Positions 23,106 through 35,201 are shown, numbered from the stretch's first letter. The stretch is DNA of 64,000 nt from Euptelea pleiosperma (GCA_035048495.1 CM068544.1:9914138-9978137); one strand, 5' to 3'. Translations and numbers: made by a program. Notes: generated by a model from the sequence alone, not told the origin.

Positions 23106-24414
23106 GTGGCTGATTACTTGTCTAGACTGACTTTAGAGTCATCCTTCGACAACCAGCCCATCCATGAGACATTTCCAGATGAACAACTATTCGCTATCTC
23201 CGTTAATCCATGGTATGCTGACATTGTCAACTACCTTGTTACCGAAGAAATGCCTCCACACTGGTCAAAACAGGACAGGAGCCAATTCCTAGCAAGAGTT
23301 AAGTACTACTCTTGGGACGATCCTTATTTATATAAATGCTATCCTGACCAGATCATTCGTCTCTGTGTCCCTGAGTCAGACCAACTCAATATCTTGTCAT
23401 TGTGTCATGAGCAACCTTGTGGTGGCCATTTTACCACTAAGAAGACTGCAGAAAAAGTGCTGCAATGCGGATTCTACTGGCCCACACTATTCAAATATGC
23501 CCACATCTTCAGAAAAACTTGTCATGATTGCCAGCGTCTAGGGCACATCTCCCAGAGGAACATGATGCCCCACGCTCCCATTCAGGTCGATAAAATTTTT
23601 TACATCTGGGGCATCGACTTCATGGGCCCCTTCCCGGTTTCCTATGGTTTCGAGTATATTCTCCTTGTGGTGGACTATGTATCCAAATGGATAGAAGCCA
23701 TTCCCATCAAGACCAATGACCACAAAGTAGTGGTCAAATTCCTAAAGGAGTTCATCTTCGCCCGGTTCAGTGCCCCTAAGGCCATCATTAGTGATGGGGG
23801 CACCCATTTCTGCAATAGGATATTCGAGAAATTAATAAAAAAGTATGGGGTAACCCACAAGGTTGCCCTAGCTTATCATCCGCAGACTAGTGGTCAAGTA
23901 GAGGTTTCTAATCGTCAGATCAAGCAGATCTTGGAGAAGACAGTCAATATCACACGTAAAGACTAGTCTACTCATCTCACTGATGCTCTATGGGCATACA
24001 AAACTGCCTACAAGACCCTACTCAATATGTCTCCCTATTGTCTGGTCTTTAGGAAACCCAATCATCTACCGGTAGAGATTGAACATCGTGCCCTGTGGGC
24101 CATTAAGAAGCTCAACTTCGAGCTAGAAACCGCAGGGGAGGAGCGGAAACTCCAAATGAATGAGTTAGAAGAACTCAGAAATGATGCCTATGACTTGTCC
24201 AAGAATTACAAAGCAAAAAATGAAGTGGATACATGACAAGAGCATCCTCAGGAAAGAATTCCATCTAAGACAGAAAGTCCTTCTTTATAATTCCCGTCTT
24301 CATCTATTCCTTGGGAAACTGAAGTCTAGATGGACTAGTCCCTATACGGTCACAGCAGTCACACCCTTCAGGGCCATCACTATTGAGGATCACAAGGATC
24401 ACTCCTCTTTCTAG
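23106..24414 (+). pseudogene. Gypsy integrase, broken in the C-terminal part
   Basis: The 286-codon open stretch begins with ADYLSRL, then an HHCC zinc-binding domain ([15 protein letters not shown] to CHDCQRLG) and the catalytic core. The core Asp residues are in WGIDFMGP (codon at 23616) and ISDGGTHF (23793), and the Glu in GQVEVSN (23901). Exactly 35 residues separate the second Asp from the Glu, the classic D,D-35-E spacing. A TAG at 23964-23966 (Trp in relatives) interrupts the frame before STHLTDALWAYKTAYK, and a frameshift near 24225 precedes the final domain (KVLLYNSRL, SPYTV). Catalytic residues survive but the protein cannot be made whole. Confidence 0.92.
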
Positions 24415-26444
24415 GTCAATAGACAGCGTCTAAAGTAGTTCCATGAACTTGATGTATTATTCATTAAGACTTCTGAGATCGATCTCATCGATCCTATCTA
24501 TGTCGACTGATGATCCACTCAGTCTCCTGTGCTCCAACTTTGTTTGGAGTGCCTGTCACCCCCGTTGTGTCTAGCTGAAGACGTAAAACTTAGCGATTTC
24601 AGAAAGGCAATTTCGGTATTCCTAGAGTCTCATGAGTCACATACATTATCTTTATCACTGCTATAATTTTTAGCCCATGCAGGTACCATCACTCTGGCAC
24701 TACTCTAGTACTTTCCACAGTTGATATACGACAGAATTGGTAAAACCCTTCCTTCTCACTTGCATCATGAACTAATCATTTTCACTATTTGTCATGGTCA
24801 TGAGCACCGAGGACGATGCAATATTTTGGTTGGGGGTGGGTACTTTACCAAAAACTCATGTGACTTTCACAAAAAAAAAAAACATAAGAAAAATGCATTT
24901 TGTGGTGATTTTCGGACTGTTTTCAAGGTGTCTTTTGTTGATTTTAGCAGTGTTTTCAAAAACCGTTACAATGATGAGTCAAAACTCTTAGCAAAGTCTA
25001 TTTATTGAAAATGATGTCTATTTTGAGAAAATCACTTATTAGCTCTTACTTCGGTTTGGAAGAATACTACAGTGGAGTTAAACTCTTGGAAAACTCAAAT
25101 TCAGCAAGAATTTTTCACAAATCAACATCAGAACTATCTGTAGTTTGGACGATCTAGAGATCCAAGAAGAACAACTGTGGAGACCTAACCCAGTGAGCGT
25201 TTGAGCCTCTCTTCACTTCTGAGGGATATAAATAACTCTGAGTCACAAGATGACTCACATTTTTTTCAGTCCCAACTATTCCCTTATAAGATCTCATTAA
25301 TCCTTGCTTTGGTCATAGAACTTGGAGCGACGTCAAAGACGGATCATTACAAAAAGAACCTTCTGTCTATCCACTCGAGACATCACAGATGAAAGTGTAA
25401 AACCTAAAAAATAATATAGGTCATCTTCTGCCCCAATCAGACATTTTTGGCTTACCTAATATCTACACCATTAGCAACCCTCTTAAGCCTTATGATGAAA
25501 ACCTTTTCTTGATAACCCATCAACCAAATCCAATCCCCAAAATAAACACAACTCAAACACCTACTTATGAGAGGGATAAAAGAATTTCCTGTATGATCAC
25601 GCCATGAAGAGAAAGCAAGAAAAGAAAAGAAAAACCAAGTGGATCAAGCAAAAAGGAAATATGAAAAAATAAAAAAATAAAAAAAATAAAAGAGGAATAG
25701 AAAAAGAAAGTTAGTAGAACAAAAGTCAAGAAGATGAACAAGTGAAAGAGGTAGAAGAAAGAGAAATCAAGGAATTGGTGTCACCACCCTCAGGAAATGC
25801 TGCAAAGAACAGTAAGATGCCCTCTCAGAACTTTCGAATCCCTGAAGGCCCTCATCTTTTTGACATTTTCCTAAGCCTCTATACAACCCAAGGCAAGCCC
25901 TATTTGATTCTAGGTTAGCACCATCACAGAATGTGGAGAATGGAGAAGAGAGAAACTATAGAGTTTGATCCGACACTCCTGAGTAATATGACATTCCAAT
26001 CATGAGATCTTTTGAATCTTCTATGTCCTCAGTTTTAAATGATATATGTGAGATATTGCCAGTTTCAGACATCTATCTCCTCACATATAACTTGAGAGAA
26101 AAGAATAAAACTATTTCTGCGTGATTCACTTCTGAGTGGTATACAAGTGAGAATTGAGGTCAAGGCATATAATCTTGTAGGTGATCAGAGAATCTGACTG
26201 CCAGATAGGGATGATGTTGAGCACACACACGCTCTGAGTCTGAGTAATCTTTGGTTCAAATGTCCAATCGTAGATGTGCTACATTTTACTGACTAAGTTC
26301 TAATTTCTGAATGATCACTTGTACCCTTGAAATGAACTGACAAAATGGAGTTTTTCTGAGTAATGTGAACTAGTGTTTAAGCTTGTGCCAAGCCCTTTTG
26401 AGCTCACTAATCTCGCACTAATGGCCAAGGATTGGCAATATGCT
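24415..26444 (+). other. 3' non-coding region of the pol-bearing gypsy element
   Basis: About 2 kb between integrase and the polypurine tract. Segments such as GAGCACCGAGGACGATGC and GTGGAGACCTAACCCAGTGA recur in the same order at 37376-38000 of the non-autonomous element, which links the two as one family. An internal purine tract GGTTGGGGGTGGG lies at 24828-24840. Short frames here have no recognisable product. Confidence 0.7.
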
Positions 26445-26456
26445 GGTTGGGGGTTG
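26445..26456 (+). promoter_or_regulatory. Polypurine tract next to the 3' LTR
   Basis: GGTTGGGGGT lies directly before the LTR start TGATATTCGC, where second-strand synthesis would be primed. The same tract precedes the 3' LTR at 38979. Confidence 0.75.
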
Positions 26457-28487
26457 TGATATTCGCTCAAAAGTGCTTATTTTAAGCAATTATCCTTCTA
26501 GCATTGTCACATTCTCCTACGTGAAACTACCTCTTTTATCAACATTTTTACGTAAGAGTTTCTCTCATTATGTAGAATACACTTTTCTAGTTAAAATGGT
26601 ATATTCGCATGCATTCATATGCATTTATTTGACCCACATGCAAAGTCATTTTCATTATGCGATTTTTCTATCGTAGAAGCACTAATTGGGCAATTTTTTA
26701 TAAAATGCGGGCCCACAATCAACTTCCAGAACCTAGGATCAAAGCTCAAGAGCCAACAGGCTAAGGATGAGAAGATATAGGCCAAAGACGGGAATAGCCA
26801 GAGAGTCGAAAGAATTAAGGGACGACCAAGAGAGAAGGAGAAACAAGCCCTCAAAGAAAAGACTAAGTAGATTAAAGCTTATAGACCAACACAAGGCGAG
26901 TGCTTGCTCAGTTGGTCAAGCATGCAGAAGACCAAGTCAAGATCAGGGTTCAAGACCCTCTACTAGCATTTTCTCTTTATCTTGTAATATTTTCTCTCTC
27001 CTCTCTCTAAACCTCATCCTCTCTCTACCCTCAAATCTGAATCTTCCGATCCTCTATCCCTCCTCAGTCACTCTATCCTACGGCCTACCTTGGCCAATGA
27101 TCCAACCCATCATCACTATCCAATCATTACTACTGTCTGATCACCAGCAGATCATCTGATCATTCCGTCCGATCATCCACGCACCTCATCTTCAATCCCT
27201 CTCTATTACCTTTTTGATAAGGAAATCAAAAAGAATTTTGGAAAGTTAAATGCTTTTAAAGAAAAGATTTTCTCAACATAAGAATAGATTTCAAAAGCAC
27301 GTTTTGGACAGCTAGGATGGGGAAGACGACATGTAGCCATTCAGTGGGACCCACATGCCTAGCATGGATGGGAATGAATCCTAAAGAAGAAGAAGGAAAG
27401 GAGAAAGATTTTAAATCAAAATTTTTTTGCAAAGATCAAGTTTAAAAAAAAAAAAAAAAGGATTTTTTTTCATGTTTTAGAAACCGTGGGTTTCTATCTT
27501 AGAAACCCACGGTTTCTATCAAAAGATGGAATGTTTTGGAGAAGGGGATTATTTTTTTTGGGAAACCTTAGCTGTTTCCCCCATACACATTCACCTCAAG
27601 AGGAGATGAACCCCATAATAGAAACCCTAGTGGCCCTTGTATAAGAGGATCTTCTCCCCACTTTTTGGGGTCTGCCATATTCCATCTTCAAAAAAAAAAA
27701 AAGGGCTTTCAAACCCCCACGTTCTGCCATTATAGCCTGCACTACCGTCCATCCATCCTCCACTACCGCCCCGCACCCTCTCCCAATCTCTCCCCCATTC
27801 TCTTCTTCTTCACTGTTTTCATTCTTTTTGAAAACAAACAAACAAAAACAAAAGAAGAAGAAAAGAAGAAAAGAGAAGAAGAGAAGAGAGGAAGGAGGAG
27901 GGAAGAACGCCCTCCCTCTCCAATCCATTACCGCCTGCTCCATATCCCCTCTCTCTCTTCCACGTTTCTGCCCTTCTACGCCTCTTTCATCTCCTTACCA
28001 GCCACAGCCGCCATCTCCACAAGCGCAGCACCTCCACAAGCCGCTCCACCAGCCACCTTCATCAACACGTCATCCATTTTATCGATCCTGTATCTCGCTC
28101 CCATTGCCGCCCCATTCTCCACGATGCTGCCAACAAGAAAAGAAAAAAAAATGAAGAATAGAAAGAGAAGGAGGAGGCGAGACCGTCCTCACCTTGCCAC
28201 CAGCCGTCCACACCTCCATTGTTCCAGTCGCCTCCTACCGTAGCAACCTGCTGCACGTCAGCCACCACTACCACCTTACAACACCGCCCCCCCATCACCT
28301 CCACTTGCTGCATCGCCAGCCACCAGCTTGGCCACTAGCACCATCCTCTCCCATGCTCACAAATGGCACACTAGTCCATCCATCCTCTCATTCCTAGCCG
28401 TTCTCTTACTTGGGAGCTGCTCATGTGCCTCACGGCATCATTCGGTAAATTAGTAAGCATTTCTTGCAATCTTTTCTGTTTAGTTTG
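26457..28487 (+). mobile_element. 3' LTR of the gypsy element, left part (LTR1)
   Basis: It begins TGATATTCGCTCAAAAGTGC after the polypurine tract. It contains the family's CCTACGTAAA and ACGTAAGAGT-type blocks, a tRNA-like module (26890-26962), a pyrimidine/purine-rich body and GTATAAGAGG (near 27640), a possible TATA box. At 28488 it is cut by the solo LTR; the remaining 425 bp resume at 42340-42764. Summed length is about 2,456 bp. Confidence 0.8.
26890..26962 (+). ncRNA. tRNA-like module (A box and B box) inside LTR1
   Basis: GCTCAGTTGGTCAAGC (26906-26921) looks like a tRNA D-arm/A box. AGGGTTCAAGACCCT (26945-26959) is a 4-bp stem with a 7-base TTCAAGA loop, one base from the B-box consensus GGTTCGANNCC. 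The 23 bases between them match a 17-base anticodon arm plus linker and variable loop, although the anticodon stem itself pairs poorly. A short T run follows. It is a degenerate tRNA or tRNA-derived promoter rather than a working tRNA gene; transcription is inferred. Confidence 0.5.
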
Positions 28488-30453
28488 TGATATTAGCTCA
28501 AAAGTGCTTATTTTAAGCAATTATCCTTCTAGGGTTATCACACTCTCCTACGTAAAACTGCATTCTTATCAACATTTCTACGTAAGAGTTTTTCTCAGTG
28601 CGTAGAACACACTTTTCTCGACGAAATGGTATATTTGCATGCATTAAACACGTTTCTAGAAGTCTAGATACGAAGCCATTCTGATTAAGTCTCATTACGC
28701 GCTTCTTTTGTCGTAGAAAACCCGATTGGAGTATTTTAGGGATTGCAACTGACTGCCAGAGCCTTTTTTATCAAAGCATAGAGAGCCAGTGGGCCTTCAA
28801 ACAGCTAAAAGAAGGCACCACATCGACGGAAGAAGGTAATTATCAAGTGGTAATATGAGGTACACCAAAATGATACTTGTTGATGGGTGTGCGAATAATT
28901 CTGTGTGGGTATGAAAACAATTCTTGTTGGTCACACAAAGAGCTAGGTGATAACACCTTGTACACATGGGCATCTTCAATGGGAAAGGGAGCACATCCAC
29001 ATGGCAGCAAAGTTACCACATCAACAACAACTTTTGGAAGCTTGCAAGCGGGCTCCACAACATGTAGAGTGGCACACAACAAAAGGATCTGCATCAGCCC
29101 CACATAAAGAAAGATCACACGGTCATGGGAAGTTCAGATTTCAAGAGATAGTGGAGGGTTTAACAATTGTGGGTCCACAGTAAAATCTCAACAAAACAAG
29201 GGAGTTTTGTCCTTAATAAGAGGTTGATAATATTGGGTAGTTTCTACATTGGAATGAGGAGAGGAAAAGGTGGAGGAATATTCTTAGAGAATGCATGGGA
29301 CATGTGGCGAGTAAAATGGTATAAAAAGGAAAGGGCTGAGAAATATTTAGGAGCGTATTTGATGTGGGAGCCTTAGAAGGTAAGCAAATAATCTTTGTAT
29401 GGTGGCTGTATTTGCAAACAAGGAAGCTTGCTTAAAAGAGAATGGAGATTTTTTTTTGGCTGAAGTCAACCCTAAGGGGGGAAAGTCCAAAATGGTGGAA
29501 GTTGGCACTAAACCCAGCAAATCTCACGGCTCCTCTTTTCCCCTTTAAAAAGATCCTTTGAAAACCCTAAAGGAGGAATTTCATTCTCTCTTCTTTTTGG
29601 CATCTCATCCTAGCCGTTCTCAAAGGAGAGAAGAACGTCCTCACCCCTCTCCACCGTTTCTCTCTCTCCCACGCTGTTCTTCCAAGGAAGAACAAGAACC
29701 AAAAAAAAAAAAAAAAGGACAGAAGAAGGAAAAGAATGAGAAGAAGAGAGGAGGAGGAGGTCTGCACCTCCTCCATGGCTTAGCCACCACCGCCCAGCTC
29801 CCTTAACGGTTTGCTACCTGCTGAATCGTCCTCAAGTTCTCCAACCTTCCTCTCCAACGCCTGGCAGTCCCTTCTCCACGTCTCAATTCCCACCACGTTT
29901 TGGCAAACCACCAGTCGATCTCATCTTCTTCATCTTTCAAAAGAAAAAAGAAAAAAAAACCTCTCCTCCAGCCGTCTTCATCTCGTTCTCCATCTCCCAC
30001 CCGCAAATGAGTTGCAGGCGGTGAAAACCCCCAAACCGTCCTTTTCTTCACCAAAAACCAAAAAAAAAAAAAAAAAAAAAGAAGAAGAGAGGAAGGAGGG
30101 GAGAAGATGCCCCTACCTGGTTCTTTTTCTGCAAGTCGAACCTCAACACCAGGCCATCATCCACCTCTAATCTTTCACACGAGTTGCAGCCTACAACTTG
30201 GTGATGTTTCATTGTCAAAACCACCACCAGATCTGAATCGCCCAGTCTCTTGGACTCTAATCTCTCACAATCATCCACGGTGGCTCTCTCCCTCTCCAAA
30301 ACCAGCTAACAAGACCAGTATATCTCCTCTTCATGTTGCTAGCGCAGCCTGCACACCTAGTCGGAGCATCACTCACCGCTGCAACGTGTTGGAGAATCAG
30401 CAAATGTCCCTCCTCTCTCCAACGCCTGCAACACAAACCACCTGTTGGCTATG
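28488..30453 (+). mobile_element. Solo Athila-like LTR, left part (LTR2)
   Basis: It begins TGATATTAGCTCAAAAGTGC within LTR1. At 30453/30454 it is split by the complete non-autonomous element; its right part resumes at 41619-42334 and ends in CTACTTTCA. The two parts total about 2,677 bp, the normal LTR length of this family. The five bases before it (GTTTG, 28483-28487) and after it (ATTTG, 42335-42339) match at four of five positions, supporting one insertion event followed by loss of the internal region. Confidence 0.75.
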
Positions 30454-33401
30454 TGATATTCACTTAAAAGTACGTATTTTCCACTGTTATCTTCTAAGCG
30501 TTTTCACACTCTCCTACGTTAAAATACTCTATTTATCTACTTTTCTACGTAAGAGTCTCTTGTATTGCGTAGAACACACTTTTCTGGACGAAATGGTATA
30601 TTTGCATGCATTAAACACATTTTCGGAAGTCTAGACATGTAGTCATTCTGATAGAGTCTCATAACGCGCTTCTTCTGTCGCAGGAAACCCCGATGGGACA
30701 ATTCTCGAGACTTGCGAGCCCACATCGATCAGGAAAGCCCATTATCAAAGCTTAAAGAGCCCACATGCTGTGACTAGAAGATATGGGCCGAATATGGGCT
30801 TAATAAGAGGACCAAAAGGCCAGCCCAAAGAACGAAGAGAGTAGGAGAGCCAATGACCAAAAGACGGACCAAAGCGTTTAAAGCCACATGAGTCAGCAAG
30901 GAATGATAGTCTACTCTACTGGAGAAGCGTGAGGATGGTCACAGTGAAGACCAGGGTTCCAGACCCTCTGCCAATACTTTTATCTTCATTTTTTGATATT
31001 TTCTCTCTCATATCTCCTTATTCTCTCTCTCTCTCTTCATCTCTCGGTCCTCGAATCTACTGACCTAACCCTAGAACTCCTGCCCACCGGCTCTATCTCA
31101 TCTCCCTTAGCTTTCTGACCGTTGGATCTTCCATCGGACCGTTGGATCTTCCATCGGACCGTTGGATCTTCAATCGGACCGTTGGATCTCTCTAGATCCG
31201 TTGATCTACCAATCTGGGTCCCAATCAAGTCACCATCCATCCGATCGCCATCAGACTGTCTGTCACATCATCTTGTGAGACGATGGACATCATCAATCCA
31301 TGTGGGCCAGTAGCCGGGCCCATCATCATCGACCCGCTGTCCGACCAGTTAGTGGACCCCGTGAATTTCCAAATAATTTTAATTAAAATTTAAAAAAATG
31401 GGGGGTCCACTAAATGGGGACATTCCCCAAAGAAAAGTAGACTTTTACTTTAAAAAAATATATATTTTTTTTTTTTATTTAAAAAATACCCTATTTCCAT
31501 TAAAGGAAATAGGGAGCTTTATAAGAGGAAGGAGAAGGGTTCGTTCGAACCCTAATCCCCTCCAATCTTCTCCTCTCCTTCCCCCGATCCTTTCCCTTCT
31601 TCCCCGCGACTTCCTTCTCCTCTTCTTCCTCCTTTCTTCTTCGTCTCCTTCTTCCTCCATCTTCGCCGGAGTTGCAGGCAGCAACTCCGGCCATCAAGGT
31701 CTTCCTCTTCCTTCCCATCTTCTTCATCTTCTTTAGTTTTATCACCGGAGTTGCAGCCTGCAACTCCGGCCAGCAACGTCTTCAACTTCTCGGCTCATGC
31801 AACGCCTACAACACCTCTCCTCCTCTCTTGTGCGTGCTGTGCAATGCACCAGCCATCTCTCCAGCAATAGTTGATATGCTCCCTGCAACTCAAATCTCCA
31901 TTGACGGACTGGTTCAACCTCTGCATCACCGTCCCTCTAATGGCCGTCCAATACGGGTGCAACAGCAGCAAGCGCTCACCACTTTTTCCAAACCGTCCTC
32001 CCTTCATCAACCACCCCTACAAGTCTAGCACTTATGGCTGGACCAGCTTGCAACCGTTTCAAAGATTGCCGGAGTTGCAGGTTGCAACTCCGGCGATCTC
32101 CATTGCAGCCAGCCACCATTTTCATGTCTACCCAGCGCCACCATCTTCTCTCAACAGCAAGTCTTTTCTCCAGCCTGCAACTGCTCTCTCCAGCCAGTCA
32201 AAGCTCCACAACTTCAACACCGGCTTGCCATCCTTCATCCCACGTTGATGTTGCCCCTTCCAAAGGTATCCAACGCCTACAACATCAGTTGCAGGCCGTC
32301 TGCCATCTTCTCTCCACCTGCTCCTCCTCTTCTCCGGCCACACGCAGCAGGTTCCTCCTCTTTCTAAACCGTCTTCTCCTAAAAAAAATAAATAAATAAT
32401 AAATAAAAGAATAGAGAAGAAGAGGGGAACAAAGAAGAGAGGAGGAGGAAGCTTGGGCAGCAACCAGCGATCCCCATTGACGCTGGCGCATCCAGCAGGT
32501 AGCATCGCCCCCTCAACTTGCTAGTTAACGGCCTGTAGCCATTGCAGGCCGTTATCTCACTACCCCACTCCGTATCGAACCAGCAAGATCGAAAAAGTAT
32601 AGCACTTGCAACTTGGCTGGCCTGCTGCCCCTTTGCACTCCATCTCAATCCTCTTAGACAATTCACGTTGCACAATCACCAGGGCGCACTTGTTATCATG
32701 ACCAGCACCTCATGCCACCGAATGGTCAAATATGCTCTCCTATTCTCCTTGGCCGACCAAGGCCATGAGCACAAACTCGGGCCAATTCAAGTGCACCACC
32801 ACGTAGTGCAATCGAGCAGCCACTATTATGCTTCTTCAATGACCGATCTACTCCAATGGTAAGTGTGTGAGGTTATTTTCTCTCTCTAGATTCCCCAGGC
32901 TGATCGCCTTTTTGCACCGTCGACTCCGTTCGGTGAATGCAAGAGGGTGAGTTTTTCTCTCACCTCTACCTTGTCAGCCGGTAAACGACCGAGGTGTGAA
33001 AAATCTCTCTACCTTCTTTCTCTCTCTCTAAAAGTTCTCTTTACATGCTTTCTTACATGCTTTCTAGAATAGATTTACCGCTTTATTTATTTCTGTCATT
33101 TATTTCATGTAAGCAACAGTTTAATTAATGCAATTTGATTTTGATGATTTTAGTATTTTCTGGATCTCTTGGATGTGTTTTTAAATCGACTCGCCATTCT
33201 CATCCTTCCACGTTTCTCTTGTATATTATCTGTCATTTTATGTTCTTATTCGCGCTAATCCAACTAATCCCGAGTGCGGATCGACATCCGACACGAATCC
33301 CTATACAAATCTGTCAATTTTGCAGGATAATCGGATAAAAATTACAAATCTTGTTGATTCTAGGGTTTCCGTAACCAACGACGCGAAAATACCTACTTTT
33401 A
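30454..33401 (+). repeat. 5' LTR of the non-autonomous element (2,948 bp)
   Basis: It runs from TGATATTCAC to CTACTTTTA. It contains a B-box-like hairpin AGGGTTCCAGACCCT (30953-30967), four 20-bp GACCGTTGGATC repeats (31117-31196), a possible TATA box CTTTATAAGAGG (31517-31528), then a pyrimidine-rich body with three CGGAGTTGCAG...CTGCAACTCCG-type inverted motifs. The right end carries CCGAGTGCGGATCGACATCC and AGGGTTTCCGTAACCAACGA, found at the end of all family LTRs. Confidence 0.88.
31117..31196 (+). repeat. 20-bp GACCGTTGGATC minisatellite in the LTR
   Basis: Four consecutive units GACCGTTGGATCTTCCATCG (third and fourth slightly changed). Other LTR copies carry two (39639), three (63737) or about three (59995-60045, reverse strand) units, so the array varies in length between copies. 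Confidence 0.8.
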
Positions 33402-33403
33402 AA

Positions 33404-33424
33404 TGGCGCCGCTGCCGCTCGGGT
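33404..33424 (+). promoter_or_regulatory. Primer binding site of the non-autonomous element
   Basis: TGGCGCCGCTGCCGCTCGGG lies two bases after the LTR end. It resembles the TGGCGCCGTTGCCGG-type PBS of Athila and related plant gypsy elements. The same site, slightly changed, occurs on the minus strand at 47595-47614. Confidence 0.8.
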
Positions 33425-35201
33425 GTACGGGAGTGCGAAAAAGGAAGTAAAGACGGAATTGGAAAGTTGCTAAATCGGAAAGCTGCTCAATTTCGCCAGC
33501 CCGACTTTTTGGGAAACTTTCTATTTTTTGTTTTTAGTGATTTTTAGCAGTCTTTTAAATTACTATTTTTAATGCCTCGGAAGGCCGAGTGCAATTTGTA
33601 ATAATTTAGGAATTTTACCGCTTTCCATATAACTGCTAGATCTTGTTCTAGGGTTTTTTAGAAACCCTAGATTAAGTGGAAAATACCAAAAATTAAAAAA
33701 TCAAAATTCAAAAAAATTAGGGTTTTATATTCTACAGATTTTTAAAAATCACCAATCAAGGATTTGCGATTTTTGGAAAGATTCCAAAATCTTGAAACTC
33801 TGCTTAATTAGGGTTTCCCCTCTTAGAAGTTTCCTCTTTAGCAGAATTTCTATCCTTAGAAATCCTCCGAATTTGGAAAAGTCTGCAAAAAGGAAACACC
33901 CCAAATCTAGCAGAATTTCAATTTTGGAAAATTTCCCAAAATTATAAGGGATCTCGCATTCAAATCTTTCTTGGAAGATCTCCACAGTTCGGGAAACATT
34001 CCAATCTAGGTATTTTCCAAATCTGGGAATTCCTAAATTTTAACCCATTTCGAACTTGGAAATTAATTCAAAAACTTGCCTAAATCTAGTGCTTGTTCTG
34101 TGAACCCTAAAAAGGCAAGGATCTTCCAAATAGAATCTCACATACCTAGACCGTGCGATCTAACTGTTTCTGTAGGAACACAATCCAGTGTGGGTAGGGA
34201 GCGAAAGCTCAAAGAGGTGGAGTCGGGCCCAAGCCCATTAGGATACCCCTCCCTAACCCACCGAGGAGACCCCATGGCGTGGCCCACGGGAGGTAAGTCT
34301 CTATCCTCGCCTTGAGTGCGATACAGAGCATATTGGGTGCATCATTGCCGCTTGTCTATTTGTTTTCTAGCAACAACTTATTCGACTTGCATGGCGTGGC
34401 CGTTAATCAATCAACTCTAAGAGAGCAGACCCAGCTCCAAAATTGAAACTGGTGGGATTTCATCACCCACCTCATCATTCCAACTGATTTGATCCCGAGG
34501 CTCCATTTAATTAAAAAGAATCAAGAAGTAGAGCCAATTAGCCCGGTGTTCAAGGAAAATTCCACACAAAGCGAACCCGCTTAACATCCAATCGAAATAA
34601 GACCATGAGCGCGGGTCCCTGTTGTCTAACACACCCATAAGTCCCTGCTACTCAAGTACACTGAGCTCGACGTGGCATCTTGGACTATTCGGCGGTTAGT
34701 TGCGTGTGGACTAGGAACACACACCAACCCTAGCTTAACCCGAGGGAATACTCTTCTTATACACTTGACCAATCCGGTTAGTCTGGGACGTACTTAAGAC
34801 AGCCATTGTGCCGCACGTCTGTCTAGGCTTCGGATTGCCTTGTTGTTGACTAGAGTTAGTACTAAAGGATTCGCTCTGAAGAGTGTAGCCTGGTGAGAAC
34901 CTCTGAGTGCAAACAGTTAGTCCGGCGGCTAAAAGATAAACCAGTGGTCCGCCCATTGTCATAATCTACTCTAACCCCAAAAACTAACAAGATAATGCCT
35001 AAAATATATCCTGATTGTTTATAATAGGATTATCTGTGCTTGGTGTGCATTATTTAGAATCACTACTCCAGTGTCTCCTTTTGGCAACTTTTTTGCCAAA
35101 TCTTGGGCTTGCTTTTTCAAGTAGAAGCCCGGTTGGACCTGTCCTAACCTTTTACTGACTCGATCTGAGAGTTAGTCCACCGCACTCCTCTATCGCCTCT
35201 A
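33425..35201 (+). other. Untranslated leader of the non-autonomous element
   Basis: About 1.8 kb without a sizeable plus-strand frame. The first ~320 bp match (in reverse) 47311-47594 of the minus-strand gypsy element. A good splice-donor-like sequence GGGAGGTAAGTC lies near 34290, preceded by ATGGCGTGGCCC; whether this leader is spliced to the ORF at 35202 is unknown. Confidence 0.5.

Noticed and set aside
26890..26962. Functional tRNA gene
   Set aside because: The D- and T-arms are good, but the anticodon stem and acceptor stem do not pair properly, so it is described as tRNA-like only.
34380..34980. Possible rRNA-like stretch (short resemblance to an 18S segment near 34390)
   Set aside because: The resemblance is limited to about ten bases; flanking sequence is the retrotransposon leader and does not match rRNA.
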